Assembly (NCBI GenBank): GCA_021613535.1
Contig: CP075492.1
Location: 15,128,001-15,192,000 of the forward strand
Direction: 5' to 3'
Origin: Adineta vaga
Taxonomy: Eukaryota; Rotifera
DNA: 64,000 bases
Both the position numbers and the translations under genes were made by a program. Shown here one piece after another: positions 23,091-33,859 of the stretch. The notes below the pieces were generated by a model. It was not told the origin of the DNA and made no database searches. It saw only the letters and a list, made by a program, of their open reading frames with translations. Every line of letters begins with the position of its first letter. Position 1 is the first letter of the stretch.

Positions 23091-24379
23091 TCTCTAAGAT
23101 GTACACCACTGGGACTGTTCAACAGGAGATGTTTTACCGTATTGAAATCTCCATATTCTAAAGGAACATTCTACATTTTCGACTGATATGAGAGAGAGAG
23201 AGAACTGAGCAACTCAATTCTGATAGAAGTTTCAAGAATGTAAGAAATACAAACGGACGAAGTTTGTTAGATATGTAAGGAGGATACAGATATCGATGTA
23301 AAAGCAATTTTAACCTTCGTATTACCGACCTCTATTCATCTTTGTGCATCTCCTGAACAGAACGATCATAAATGATCCAAGGTGATTGTACTAATGCATC
23401 ACTAAACAAAGCGTACTTAAACAAGAAAGAAAAAGAAAAAAAAATACAAGCCAGATTGTACATATCTCAAAATAAAATAAAAACAACAGAAAAGGATAAA
23501 TATCGTATATAATTCACAATGATTTCAGTTTATTACTTATACGCCCTTCACGTAAAATATTACAAGGTTCACAAAAATAGAATTTAATTAAAATTGAAAT
23601 TCAATAATAGACAACAAAACAAAAGTAAATTGTTGAAGAGAAGATTAAGACGAAATGTAGACATTATAGTGTGAATGTTACTATGAAGAAACTAATTCGA
23701 AACCATGGGGTGGGTGACAATAAATGAAGATAATAAAGGGTGCACACTGATGATCTATATTGACATCCGTAACCCACTCATGATAGGTATCAGGTTAGCG
23801 AAATGAATATTTTTATATTTTGTTCAACAAATGCTTCTTGTGTACAAGCACTTTGATACAGTTTCAAATAGTCTATAATATTTTTTTGTTCAGAAATTTT
23901 AATAGTCGTATCTATCTTTCCATCAAAAGAATCACCTGATAATTCTGAGCACAGTGAAAAGAAACTGTGAAGAATAGATTCGTAGATCATAGATAAACTC
24001 TATAATAGAAAATTCTTTATTTCTTTCCTTTAACATGTGCATGTCGACAAACGTTTGTTTGTTCTATTCAGCCGTCTACACGTTCGTTTCTGAGCAGAAC
24101 ATCGAAAGAGAACAGAACAAACGAAGGTTCTAGGCCATATTTACATGTATTGTCGCCTTTTTTCCTTTTCCTTCGTCTTATTTCTTCGTGAGTTTTTTCC
24201 CAGTGTTAGTGTTATATAAACGTTATTCTTGAAAAAGTGAATAGGCTTTTGTTTGAATAAAAACGAGATAGAGTATAAGTGTCGAGAAAAGTAAGCATTT
24301 TCGTTTGATCCAAATTATCGCTACCACAATCATCATCACAAAAGCTAAAAGAAACAAGATTTTATTTTTTTATCATAGA
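23091..24379. other. Spacer, no gene; contains a GT/CA inverted repeat
   Basis: About 23704 (GGGGTGGGTGAC) pairs with about 23770 (GTAACCCACTC) around a spacer of about 55 bases. A (GA)n stretch lies at about 23190-23203. The frame at 23790..23990 has no features of a gene. Confidence 0.4.
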
Positions 24380-25201
24380 ATGACAACTGCAACGCGCACG
24401 CAGAGAACAAATGCAGCAGTTGTAACTGAAAATGATATGCAAAATACTTCAGAAGATTTTCGTAATGTTATTCACAAGGTTGGAACTGGAATGCGGGACA
24501 TTGCACGAACATCAAGTGAAGTTCTTACTGAATTGCAAGACGCATTGAAACCCATATTACCATTATTCAGTGAAGAAGAACAAAATCAAATGTACGATGC
24601 TTTTATTGGATACCATAAATTGCTGATTAGCAGTCAAAAATTTCTAACAAGAGCATTAATATTAGCTGCTCGAGCGCGAACATCGAATGAACTGATGGCA
24701 TCAATTAATATTCAAATGATACATGAAATGTGTTCTAATGTAGAAAGCTTAACAGAAAAATTTCTTAGACTTAATCCTATTCTTCAAGAAAAATTGAAAG
24801 ATCAACAAACACTCAAACGATGGAGAAATATTCTTGGCCTTTTTACGATTATTGGTGTTTGTTCTATGGGAATCGCTTGTGGAATAGCTCGATTTACGAG
24901 TGTTGGTTTTTCAACGAGTATAAAAGCGTTTCTTACCACAACAGGAGCAATAACTGTTGCTGCTGGAGCACCGGCAATTACGGCACATGTAGCTCAACAT
25001 GAGGCTGAATTAAATCATATTAAAAATTCTTTAAAAAACATTCGCAATGTACTTACAAAATTGAGTCAAAATTATCCACAAATCGAAGAAATGGCTCAAA
25101 TTTTATCGGATGAAGACGATACAAGACGAGATTTTCTTCGACTTCTTCAAGAAACACAAATTGAAGTTAACAAAGGTTTTGACATTTTGCGAAATTTATA
25201 A
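24380..25201 (+). CDS. All-helical protein with a central hydrophobic hairpin, unrecognised
   Basis: Starts at MTTATRTQRTNAAVV; an upstream extension lacks an ATG. A 273-residue protein with long amphipathic helices (about 20-150), then two hydrophobic segments split by a polar turn (ILGLFTIIGVCSMGIACGIA at about 155 and FLTTTGAITVAAGAPAITAH at about 190), then a coiled coil to the end. A helical bundle with a membrane hairpin is the general plan of ClyA-type and apolipoprotein-L-type proteins, but there is no specific motif, so I do not assign either. No signal peptide. Single exon. Confidence 0.75.
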   Translation: MTTATRTQRTNAAVVTENDMQNTSEDFRNVIHKVGTGMRDIARTSSEVLTELQDALKPILPLFSEEEQNQMYDAFIGYHKLLISSQKFLTRALILAARARTSNELMASINIQMIHEMCSNVESLTEKFLRLNPILQEKLKDQQTLKRWRNILGLFTIIGVCSMGIACGIARFTSVGFSTSIKAFLTTTGAITVAAGAPAITAHVAQHEAELNHIKNSLKNIRNVLTKLSQNYPQIEEMAQILSDEDDTRRDFLRLLQETQIEVNKGFDILRNL

Positions 25202-25473
25202 TACTTCCGCATCATTCGAGAAAAATTTTATCTTACATTCATTTCTGTATCATAATATTTTGAATTCTTCGCAAAATAAATTGAACAAATTAGATTCTGT
25301 CATTATAAGAAGACATAGAATCATTTAAAGTCAAATTTTGTTCAAATTATTTGTCATAAATGTTATAGTTTCTCTAAATAATGATCAAATGTCATCAATT
25401 GTGATTTGCCATGATCTTTTCTATCCATTCTTTATATATAGGAACTTTAAAAATTAAATTTTACATAAAATGA

Positions 25474-25776
25474 ATCAGTGGATGTTATCTAATTGCTACG
25501 AATTATATAGGTTCAAGCAAGAAAAAGCATTTCAATAAGACAGCACCAGCATTATATACCATTAATACATTAAAATTTACAACCGCAATATTTTTCGTTC
25601 GTGATGATTGGCTTGCTGATCCAACAGATATGAATTATATTTTTGACAATATTCCAAATGAAACACTTGTTTCTCGAAAATTTCTTCCCGGTTATAATCA
25701 TGCAGATTTCATGATAGCGATTACAGTTAATGGACTTATCTATGTTGATGTACTTGATCAACCATTACTTTTCTAA
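25474..25776 (+). pseudogene. Acid lipase (LIPA/LIPF type) C-terminal relic
   Basis: About 100 residues of the C-terminal third of an alpha/beta-hydrolase lipase: HFNKTAPALYTINTLKF, then DDWLADPTDMNYIFDNIPN with the catalytic Asp, and GYNHADFMIAITVNG with the catalytic His. The nucleophile elbow (GxSxG) and the N-terminal two-thirds are absent upstream, where the frame is closed by a stop just before 25474. A truncated copy, or a last exon without its gene. Confidence 0.85.
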
Positions 25777-26221
25777 TTATATTTTCTTTTTTCGAATCAA
25801 TTATATGCGTCAATAAAATAGATAAACGACACTATCATTGATCTTAACTTTCGGAGTATGGACTTTAAGATCAATCGACTGAGAGTATTTCCACACCCAT
25901 TTATTTCCTATGTATATATTGCTAGATCAGTGGCACGTTATAGTAAGATTTTGAATATTTTCATACATGAATCAATATATATATAATTTATTCTTCTTTT
26001 ATATTAATGTAGCGTTTTCGATCGACTAAAAAGCAACCATAAACGTACGTCTCATTTACATATTTCTTCTTAAAGTTAGAAAAAAAATTCAATAGTGATA
26101 ATATTATTTTATTTAATAGAAAATTTACATACAAAAAAAACCTGTTCTAATTAATTCACTGAAAAATCTAAAAGTAAGGATTTGTTTTTGAAATAAAGAT
26201 TACATTCTGTTTTCGATTCGA
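25777..26221. other. Intergenic, nothing recognised
   Basis: AT-rich spacer. A CA-rich fragment TTCCACACCCATTTATT lies at about 25888. No gene. Confidence 0.4.
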
Positions 26222-27055
26222 TCAAATAATTATCTCAATGATAATCAAAAGCATAGATATCATTAAATTTAAATTAATATTATTCATTCGACTAATACCA
26301 TAGGATGTTTTTAATGCAGTACTACTACAATATCCCACATTATTATCCACAAGTCCAAGATAAGAATTATCTCGACTCAGAATTACACGAAATGTTTTTA
26401 CATACCATGTAAATTGTATAAAAAAAGTTGTTGGCATTGTTTGACTATAAGAAACTAAATTTGAAGAACCAATACATTGACCAGAGAGACTTCCATTTAA
26501 TTGTAGTAGACTGGAACCAGTCTGAGATAATGTGATTAGATTGGTAAAACAACAACAAACGCTTGAATCGCATGAACTATCCGTTTGATATGTTCCACTC
26601 CAGGTTGGTGTTGAATACGTTTCACCTCTAACTAGAATAAATAAATTAATCATTGTTCGATGGAGTAGATTTTTATTTACCAAATGAAGGAAGTGGTCGT
26701 TTGACAACAGCAAGTGGAACTACAACTGCAACAATAATAACTGCACCAATTGCCAAGCCAATAATAAGTCCAATTATCCATAATTTTGAACAACAAATGC
26801 GTGATTTACTAAAAACATCAGAAAAAAAACAATTTATTTTTATAATGAATAGAAAAATAAATTTAATACTTACGATTGATCAGTTTGATGTTTATCATTA
26901 CGTCTTGGTTCGTGATGTTGATATTCTTCATCATAATATCGTGGTCTTAATGATGAAACTCTTAATTCTTCAGGTTCTATTTCGTTCGTATAATAAACGT
27001 TTCTCCCATTTGGACCGTTATGAATGATATATCGAGATGGTGGCGATCTACTCAT
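26222..27055 (-). CDS. Small type II membrane protein with Cys-rich ectodomain
   Basis: Three exons with consistent phases: 26874..27055, 26681..26808 and 26222..26631. The cytoplasmic N-terminus is polar (SRYIIHNGPNGRNVYYTN, then Arg- and His-rich). Exon 2 gives one TM helix (WIIGLIIGLAIGAVIIVAVV). The ectodomain of 135 residues has SSCDSSVCCCF and a few more Cys, is Ser/Thr-rich, and ends in a hydrophobic stretch (LNLMISMLLIIIEIII) that resembles a GPI signal, odd for a protein that already has a TM segment. The plan of short tail, TM and ectodomain is the same as the mucin gene at 13907, though no sequence is shared. Function unknown. Confidence 0.7.
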
Positions 27056-27937
27056 TGCTGTACGATATACTAAAACAGTTTTGTACAAGGAATTATTAGA
27101 ATTTCTCAATCATCTCTTTTCCTCTTATATGTATGTCTCTACTTCATAGTTGTACCTCTAAAATGTTTTGCTTTCTATACTAAAAAAAAACCTCGTCGTT
27201 CGTTTCTTACCAATCAAAGAGAAAGAAACGGTCGAGCTTCTATGTTTTTTTCTCTTTATTTGCTTCACCCGCACAGAAAGCAAAAAACACACAAGTTTGA
27301 TGTTAACAAAAGTAAAAAGTACATTACATTAGTGCCACAAATAGAACAAACACATACACAACGATGAATAACCGTTTATTGTATTAGTGTGAAACATTTA
27401 GTTCAAAGCAGTAAACCTATTCGATATGAGTCCATGAGTATTTTGAAGTTGAGTTTAGACGAATAACAAGAGTCTTACACCCTCATTCTCCTTTTCAAAG
27501 AGTATCTTCCTGAAAATTCAAGCCATCTCCTAAAACGTCTTCTGTCAGCACCAGGAAACTTGTTTTTATTTAATACTTGTATTGCGGACTCCTAGAAGAA
27601 TCTTTTTTGCAATTTAAGCTGTAATTCTGCAAATATCTATTAGTATATATACCTTTCTGAATCAAAGATTATTATCGAAGCCGTAAAAGATTGCTTCTGA
27701 AAACAAATTGCTTGACATATAGCGCCATCTTGTTTTCATTTATAAATATAATTTAAAGTAAAAAAGATCAATACAGAAACTGTATATTATATTTTCCCTT
27801 GTTATGATTCATGGAATAGTAATACATTTGCATTAGCCAATGCGAAATTAGGGTGTTGATCACTTAGAAACGAACGCAATCTCCTTGAAAACAACAAACT
27901 ATTTTTCATCTCGATTACTCAATAGTGATTTTGTTCA
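27056..27937. other. Divergent intergenic region
   Basis: Separates the minus-strand type II protein and the plus-strand F-box relic. It contains ACACCCTCATTCTCC at about 27477, a weak match to the recurring CA-rich motif. No gene. Confidence 0.4.
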
Positions 27938-29170
27938 ATGGATACATTCCGCAAATTAAAAGCAAAACGATTCAAATCTCGTCATATCATCAATAATCAA
28001 CTACACACGCAATTCGAAGATCTACCTAATGAAATAATTCTCGATATTCTAAGTTATCTGGACGAAAAGAATATTCAACAAACATATCGCAAGCTCAACG
28101 AGCGCTTCTTTCAGCTCATTTATCGTTATCAAGGTCGATCTGTATTACTATCCTTCTCGCAGCGAGATTCATCAAAGATAGAACAATACTTCAATGTTCA
28201 ACTTTGACCTCCTTAAAGGTCAAGAACATATCTCGAAGAATGGAAGAACAATCTTTTGAACGATTGAACACTGACAACAGACAAACTAATATCGAAATCT
28301 TTCAATGTTTGCATTCAATTCAAATATCACAATTACAGATTCTACTAAAGAGAATGCCGAAACTTCGTCAACTCGATATTAATCAAGTGTAATCAGATAC
28401 GAACGGTGCAAACGACCTGTTCGCAGTACCTGAACTCTATCAATTGACAACACTATCCATTGATGGCGACTCATCTGATCCTCATATATTGAAGAAAGTC
28501 ATCGTTGCATTCAATGCTACGATAAAGTCTTTAAACTTAGTGTTTCCTCTTCTTAAGTTCATCAAAATTGCTACGGAATGGACTAAACTTCTAAACGAAA
28601 ACTTACCACACTACTATGTTGAATTATGGAACAAGTTTCGACAATTTCCGATAAATTTAGTGGGACTGCCCAGGTGGTGTGAGGAATTATGGAATATCAT
28701 ATTTTGTCCACTTATGTTATGCGACAATATTATCATTTTTGATTTTCGAAGGTAGTTTTTCACAAGAACATAAAACTCAATGAGCTCTCTAACTGTTCTC
28801 TTTAGGAAACAACTACTAGCATCAGCATCTTCTGAGCTTACTTTGAAAATGAGCGGTTCTAATGTGATACATATCTATGCTGTCATTTACGTGAGCTCCT
28901 GAAACCATCGATCAGATCTCCGCCACTTCATTTACATATTAAGCAAAACAACTTCGAACTCTGTCATATACCAATACTTACTGGAGTTTTCACGAATATT
29001 AGAGAAATTACGATCGACGTTTTAGCAGGATCTTCTTCGTTTACTTTGGAAACCGTTGCTCGTGATAAATTAACGGTTACCAATTCATTGCGTACTAAAT
29101 CCAGAAAAAATATCTATCCTATTCAAATGGTTTCCATCAATTCAATGGATGAAAATTCAACTAGATGGTT
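27938..29170 (+). pseudogene. F-box/LRR-type gene, decayed
   Basis: It opens with a good F-box: FEDLPNEIILDILSYL followed by NIQQTYRKLNERFFQLI. After 28207 the frame breaks, and the rest of the bdelloid F-box body can only be followed by changing frame and crossing stops: LQILLKRMPKLRQLDINQV then a stop at 28391, YQLTTLSIDGDSSDPHILKK from 28436, then FRQFPINLVGLPRWCEELWN to 28755, and IYPIQMVSINSMDENSTRWL near 29115. At least one frameshift and several stops are present. If alive it would be a substrate receptor of an SCF ubiquitin ligase. Confidence 0.8.
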
Positions 29171-29424
29171 ACTACAATGAACTTGAGCCAAGGGAAATAG
29201 TGCTTATAATAATGAAAATGTTACGTGAAAAAGTGCGTATGATGGCTATTTTTTTAATGAAAAGAAAACGCAATTAAACAATCAAATGGATCCAAGAAAC
29301 TCTAAATCGAGAAAATGGTTTTAACGAGCATGATGCGTCCAGAATGTATTCGATTGAAAAAAAACTCTACTTCAATTGTATTATGCTGGTAATAAAATTA
29401 GAAATAGTTCGCTATAGAGTTCAA

Positions 29425-31539
29425 TTAAATATGACTTGTAGTATCGTTCGATTTGTTGTTTGACATAATCTTTTGATAGAGATTCACAGCTAATTGATAA
29501 AGTTGTACTTGATGTTGAAAATCATTATGAAATGGAATTGAACTGATAAGAAATTTTACGGTAATCATTTTCAAATCAATCCAATTGACGTTTGTTGAAT
29601 ATTCTTTATCAATAAATTCCTCAAATATGGGAATTAATTCTGAAATATAGGAGTCTATTATTTCACCTGATATTAAATGACCTTTATTGGCTAGAACAAA
29701 ATCATATCCAATCAGGGATTGATATACTTTACCAAGATCATAATTGAGATCACCTTCTAAAGTTAATTTTGTTCCCAATGAATTATGCATATCTAAGAAA
29801 ACGACTCGATTGTCAGGTGTAAATAAAGCACTACTAAACACAGGATTTCCATGAATAACTGCACGATATTGACCACGTTTTGATGTCTCATAATCATCCA
29901 AATACTTGACAATTTCATCGATTAATTCCTGTGAGACGATCATTTTCACTGACAATTCTGATTGTTCTCGAAAATGTTCATCAATACTTTTATACAAAGT
30001 ATGATACTGTTTGTACTGTGCTAGAAACTTTTTCGAATAATTTTCATACATATTTCCTTTCATTTTCTCGATATCGCTTGGTAGAGAAAGATGAATACGT
30101 CTCAGAGAATTGAGAAATTTCAATAATCGTCCACTAGTCATACATAAATTTGTAAATAATTGTGAAAAAGTAATTCCATTGATTTTCTCTAAAACAATTG
30201 ATGTCATATTTGTTTCCGTATTTTTCTCAATTCGATGAAGCTGTGGAAATAAATCTTTAATAGATGAAGGAATATTTTCATAGAAAAATATTTCTCCTTT
30301 CAAATCATCAACTGAAGAACTTTTGATAATTAAATTATCTAAATATTGAATTGTATGTGATTGTTCAGAAGCTGATATTTCTTTCGTTCGAGTAGATGTT
30401 GAAGAATCATCAGGTGTCCAACCAATTTCTTTTGCTGTATCAATCAACGCATGTACAGCTGCATCATCAACATAAACATCGGCATAGGGTTTACCAAAAT
30501 ATAATTCATCATAAGGAATTTTGAACTTCGCCAATGTTTCTAATGTTACTTGTCCAATATCTGCTATGACTGCACCAACATTTCCTTTATGTGTTTTCAT
30601 TCGACGAGCTGTTTGTATGATAATATAATGGCCAGCTGCATGTAGTTCTTGTATTAATTGAATATTTTGTGCTTTTGGTAGAACAGTACTATAATCACCA
30701 TGTTTAGTTGGATAAGAAACTAATGTATTGTCTAAATCGAAACAAAAACGCATCGTTCGAACTTTGACCGGACTTTCTTTTGTTTTCAATCGTTTTAAAA
30801 ATGATTTCAATAGATTAGGTGTCCCAACACAGACAAAATCATTCGGATTCACTTGAATGCCAACAAACGATTCTTTATCTGCTAACATTAATTTTATAAG
30901 ATGTGTTGTATAATATTCTCCAGATTCTCCAACAGCTTCATCCAATAATTGAATACAATATGATTTTAGAACAGATCCCGAACTAAAAGCATATGCACCT
31001 GTATTAGCATGCGTAGAAATCATAATCTTTTCAGCAACATCAGTAACAACGGAAAGATGGTTTTCGTTAGAAGAATTTTCGTCAAATTTCAAATAGGAAT
31101 AGATTGGTTTTCCATCATGATCTTCAAAATAGAACGAAGCATTAAGATGCGCTGGTAATTGACGAAATTGTTCGAGTATTGGTTTGAAATAAATTGTATC
31201 ACAATCGAGAGAGATCGTTTTTCGATCTATACGATCTTCATCAATTCGTTGTAACATAATAAATAATGTTTCAGCTGCACCTCTCGTATCAAAATCCAAA
31301 ACAACAGATTGGAATGTTTGCTTTGGATATTCAATTCGTAATGTTTGGGTCAAATCAAATTGTTTTTCTAATGTTTCTGTAATGCCCATATAGATAACAT
31401 CATCTTCTTTGAGATCTAAACGATCGATTAACCAAAATAACATTGGTCTACCAACAATCTTTATTAAAGGTTTTGGAAAACGATAATTTTCCCGACTAAA
31501 TCGTTCACCAAGACCACCCATTGGAATTAGAATATTCAT
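29425..31539 (-). CDS. Three-domain fusion: sugar-type nucleotidyltransferase, HAD phosphatase and kinase-like domain
   Basis: A 704-residue protein in one exon, among neighbours with introns. Residues 1-245: NTP transferase with MGGLGERFSRENYRFPKPLI and a metal-binding DCD at 112-114. Residues 262-375: HAD domain with FDLDNTLVS (268-276), Thr at IIIQTARR (310), GKPYADVYVDDA giving the late Lys and Asp pair. Residues 395-690: choline/aminoglycoside-kinase fold, where the Brenner loop reads HGNPVFSSALF instead of the usual HGDxxxxN; both catalytic Asp and Asn are replaced. GDLNYDLGKVYQSLIGYDF fits the C-terminal signature of capsule-type members. This order is known to me from bacterial capsule or LPS genes that make activated sugars or phosphocholine-like groups. 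I infer horizontal acquisition and a now non-catalytic third domain. The substrate is not known. Confidence 0.85.
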   Translation of the reverse strand: MNILIPMGGLGERFSRENYRFPKPLIKIVGRPMLFWLIDRLDLKEDDVIYMGITETLEKQFDLTQTLRIEYPKQTFQSVVLDFDTRGAAETLFIMLQRIDEDRIDRKTISLDCDTIYFKPILEQFRQLPAHLNASFYFEDHDGKPIYSYLKFDENSSNENHLSVVTDVAEKIMISTHANTGAYAFSSGSVLKSYCIQLLDEAVGESGEYYTTHLIKLMLADKESFVGIQVNPNDFVCVGTPNLLKSFLKRLKTKESPVKVRTMRFCFDLDNTLVSYPTKHGDYSTVLPKAQNIQLIQELHAAGHYIIIQTARRMKTHKGNVGAVIADIGQVTLETLAKFKIPYDELYFGKPYADVYVDDAAVHALIDTAKEIGWTPDDSSTSTRTKEISASEQSHTIQYLDNLIIKSSSVDDLKGEIFFYENIPSSIKDLFPQLHRIEKNTETNMTSIVLEKINGITFSQLFTNLCMTSGRLLKFLNSLRRIHLSLPSDIEKMKGNMYENYSKKFLAQYKQYHTLYKSIDEHFREQSELSVKMIVSQELIDEIVKYLDDYETSKRGQYRAVIHGNPVFSSALFTPDNRVVFLDMHNSLGTKLTLEGDLNYDLGKVYQSLIGYDFVLANKGHLISGEIIDSYISELIPIFEEFIDKEYSTNVNWIDLKMITVKFLISSIPFHNDFQHQVQLYQLAVNLYQKIMSNNKSNDTTSHI

Positions 31540-31858
31540 TTTTGTTATACAGAGTTACTACGTCAAATAATCGTTCGATCACCAGTATATACACACGTCT
31601 TACCTTGGTGAAGTATGTTTCGCATGAATGAAAACGTATAAAATATAACGGTGATATTCTATGTTCTTTTTCAGTCTCTTACATATCATACCTTCGTTTA
31701 CTTTTCAATATACGTGCGTGCATGACTTTGATAGAGAGAAGAGAACGGAAGAACGAACGATAGTCATGAACGACTGAAAGAAAAGAAAAATATTGAGAAT
31801 GTATGTACGATTTTCATGAGTTTATTAAATGATAAGAAAAAAAAAGAAATCGATAGTA

Positions 31859-32759
31859 TTAACAGTTCTCTTCACTACTATCACTAGTTTCTTCTTGGTT
31901 ATTCATTTTTGGACATATCATACTCTTGAAATCTTTAAATGGATCAGTGATATCTACATTATCACTTGCGCGAAATAAATCAGTTCGAATAGTATGTCTT
32001 TGTTCAACAAAATCTTGCAACTTTCTTGACAAGAGAAAGTGTGTTTGTTTCATATCATTAAGCTGAAATTCGCAAGCCTTCTGAACAATACTTGCATAAG
32101 TACTTGGCAAATCATCGAAATTTATTCGTCCTCTAGTAAAATGATACATTCCGCCTCGTAAACGTAGTACCAAATGAATTGTAGCTTCGTTCGATATATT
32201 GTAATATTGTAACGTTCTACCATCTTCCAATTGACGGCCTATAAATATTAAACGTTGTTGATCAAGAGGAATACCTTTCTTATCTTGTAATATATATATA
32301 TATATATATATATATCATATGGAGTACCAAATGTTGTATCCTTTAGAATATCAATCAAGGAAAACAATGTGACAAAGATTGGCTTATCTCTTTCGGAATG
32401 ACTTTCGCCATAATAATACAATTATCTTGATATAATCGGCATGACATAACTATATCATTTAGTTGTGGTGTTGTACCCTTAAACCAATATTCGTTATTCG
32501 GTTGAGCATTTTGATGAAGAGTACAAAATTTGATTTCAATATTACTCAATTGTTTTCGTTCATATATTTCTATTTTGATCTTTTCCATTGTGTCCATCAA
32601 TCGGATCGGCACTGTAAATATATCAAATGATGAATGTCTGTAGCTTCCAAGCGATATAGTCACCTGACCATATGAGTTAAATTGAAAATCATTTACATAA
32701 CAAGAAACCGGTGAACTTAATTCATTATCAGTAAATGATGAAAATATACCGTTTTTCAT
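31859..32759 (-). pseudogene. Ubiquitin-like repeat gene broken by a TA microsatellite
   Basis: The second half is clearly ubiquitin: [40 protein letters not shown] and VLRLRGG, then a 75-residue acidic extension ending at 31859. The first half (32355..32759) holds a weaker ubiquitin-like domain (DTMEKIKIEIYERKQLS, LYQDNCIIMAKVIP). Between them a 25-base TA run replaces the N-terminal part of the second ubiquitin and no single frame crosses it; the upstream frame stops at 32355. An intron ending just after the TA run (TTACAAG) is an alternative reading. The Gly-Gly is not terminal, so cleavage would be needed for conjugation. Confidence 0.65.
32290..32315. repeat. (TA)n microsatellite inside the ubiquitin-like gene
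   Basis: About 12 TA units sit at the point where the ubiquitin-like reading frame is lost. Confidence 0.95.
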
Positions 32760-33355
32760 TTTATCAATCTTGATCCACTTTTGTAAATATTTCGGTACAT
32801 AATTCTTCTTGAAATATTATATGGTTTTACTAATCAACTCATAATCGAGAAATTTTCCGCTACTATTGTGACCATAGAGATCAATGAATGTTAATGAACG
32901 CGATTTTAATTAATGTCATTTTCATTTGTACACCGATCGCTCAAGATTTTTTCAAATTCGGTCGTTTGATTTCGAATTACTTGTACGTTCGCAACTAAAT
33001 CTTTAAAAATAAATGAATATTGTTTGTTAGAAACAATTGAGGCTACGGCCATGTTGTAAAGAAAATATTCAATGACTTATTCAAAAGAAATAAAATACGA
33101 CATTTAACGCATATTTAAATTTACTTGGTATGTTGGGAAAAAACCATTGTTCTCTCAACTATCCATTTTATGAATCACTATTTTTTATAGTTTCTAAAAG
33201 TTTTCATTCATTCCATCGTTGTTTGCCTTTGCTTATCAGTACAACTCTCACTGCCACTCTCCGTGTTCGTAAGATGAATACGTGAGGGGACACGTGTTTC
33301 TTAATTGCTTCTATTTTTAATCAAATCGATGCATATTGAAAATGATTGAGAACAT
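32760..33355. other. Intergenic, nothing recognised before the tRNA pair
   Basis: AT-rich with no gene. ACTCTCACTGCCACTCTCC at about 33244 followed by ACGTGAGGGGACACG at about 33280 looks like a loose member of the GT/CA motif group. Confidence 0.4.
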
Positions 33356-33426
33356 GTTCTGTTAGTATAATGGTAGTATATCTGCACGACACGCAGATGA
33401 CGCAGGTTCGATTCCTGCACGGAACA
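33356..33426 (+). tRNA. tRNA-Val-like, anticodon GAC, unusual C33
   Basis: A 71-base cloverleaf: acceptor GTTCTGT/ACGGAAC (one T-G), D-arm GTAT/GTAT, anticodon stem TCTGC/GCAGA, T-arm GCAGG-TTCGATT-CCTGC, discriminator A, and a T run just after as a Pol III stop. The anticodon loop reads ACGACAC, giving GAC (valine). Position 33 is C, where nearly all tRNAs have T, and eukaryotes normally use AAC, not GAC. It may be a diverged or inactive copy. Confidence 0.8.
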
Positions 33427-33497
33427 TTTTTTTCATTTTCATCATGAGAAGTCAATACTGAGAGAGTTTCCTGCATGAGTCAGGTGATTGAGAACAT

Positions 33498-33568
33498 GTT
33501 CTGTTAGTATAATGGTAGTACACCTGTCTTACACACAGATGACGCAGGTTCGATTCCCGCACGGAACA
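33498..33568 (+). tRNA. tRNA-Val, anticodon TAC
   Basis: A 71-base cloverleaf with the same acceptor stem, box A and box B as the copy 142 bases upstream. The anticodon loop is CTTACAC with T33 and anticodon TAC (valine). Two mismatches: C27-A43 in the anticodon stem and A51-C63 in the T stem. Both copies share the 5' flank TGATTGAGAACAT and end in a T run, so they arose by local duplication. Confidence 0.85.
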
Positions 33569-33859
33569 TTTTTTTGCGTTAGGATTTTTAGCTCGAGTGA
33601 GAGAAGTGACTCGATCTTCCGTCATTACTTGACAGAGTGAGTCAGCGCGTGTAGAGTATTTTAGAAAGACGTGAATGTAAAAAGAAGAAAAGTAAGCATG
33701 TATTAAGTAAGGATATGAGGTTGGTGTAATTTATTTATCGATCAGTACAAATAAGTATCTGTATTTGAAAGTATATGTTTAAATAAAGTATCAGGATTTA
33801 ATCGACTTGTTCGGATTTTTTCTCTTTTGAGAATATTTAACTTTGATTGTTGTCGGTGA

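Noticed and set aside
29931-30113. Plus-strand frame within the fusion gene
   Set aside because: Shadow of the 704-codon minus-strand gene.
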